Source: an uncultured Agathobaculum sp. (GTDB lineage Bacteria; Bacillota; Clostridia; Oscillospirales; Butyricicoccaceae). From it: a stretch of 14,001 bases of DNA. This document shows, piece by piece, positions 13,990-14,001 of this stretch. Made by a program: the position numbers and the translations under genes. The stretch spans positions 1 through 14,001 of the forward strand of contig CALWJG010000024.1 in NCBI GenBank assembly GCA_944380945.1. Direction: 5' to 3'. Under the pieces are notes generated by a model. That model was given only the letters and a program-made list of their open reading frames with translations. It searched no databases and had not been told where the DNA came from. Position 1 is the stretch's first letter. Every line of letters begins with the position of its first letter.

Positions 13990-14001
13990 ATGAGGCCGTA
14001 G

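Noticed and set aside
13778..13993. A 71-codon plus-strand frame across the right-edge hairpins.
   Set aside because: It runs through several perfect inverted repeats and a terminator, lacks a ribosome site, and its translation resembles no protein.

Overview
The window looks like a chromosomal segment of a GC-rich, probably spore-forming Firmicute of class Clostridia, with Oscillospirales as my best guess. The grounds are a SigH-type sporulation sigma factor, a glmS ribozyme, the trmK–nif3 pair, a bacterial RqcH, strong Shine-Dalgarno sites and very high third-position GC. This is inferred from gene content, not from a database match. Except for the last codons of one gene at the left edge, all convincing genes are on the minus strand, so the region is transcribed from right to left.

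From right to left the layout is as follows. (1) 13701-14001 is a gene-free stretch with several inverted repeats and terminators, ending in a promoter for ruvC. (2) ruvC-ruvA-ruvB (Holliday-junction processing) is packed without gaps. After 37 bases comes glmM, whose terminator closes the unit. (3) A leader holding a glmS ribozyme precedes glmS. With glmM this covers two steps of UDP-GlcNAc synthesis, and the ribozyme gives feedback by glucosamine-6-phosphate. (4) sigH has a consensus promoter that ends only a few bases before its ATG. (5) Two small stand-alone genes follow: a double zinc-ribbon protein and a DUF1858 (CLGC) redox-type protein, each closed by its own terminator. (6) trmK-nif3-rqcH-dcd is a tightly coupled operon for tRNA modification, a metal-binding protein, ribosome quality control and dUMP supply, closed by a strong terminator. 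(7) A flavodoxin/2x[4Fe-4S] protein with its own promoter is followed by a small exported protein of unknown function. (8) A TraX-family membrane protein lies convergent with a plus-strand gene cut off by the window edge.

Most of this is ordinary housekeeping DNA. There is no mobile element, CRISPR array, tRNA or rRNA, and I did not find a clearly new multi-gene system. The points most worth a second look are regulatory: a nearly leaderless sigH transcript; a perfect Shine-Dalgarno site with a six-codon ORF just upstream of the glmS ribozyme cleavage site; a canonical terminator whose U-tract runs straight into the trmK ribosome binding site; a 12-bp palindrome next to the DUF1858 promoter; and a run of hairpins at the right edge, one of which uses G·U pairs that form only in minus-strand RNA.
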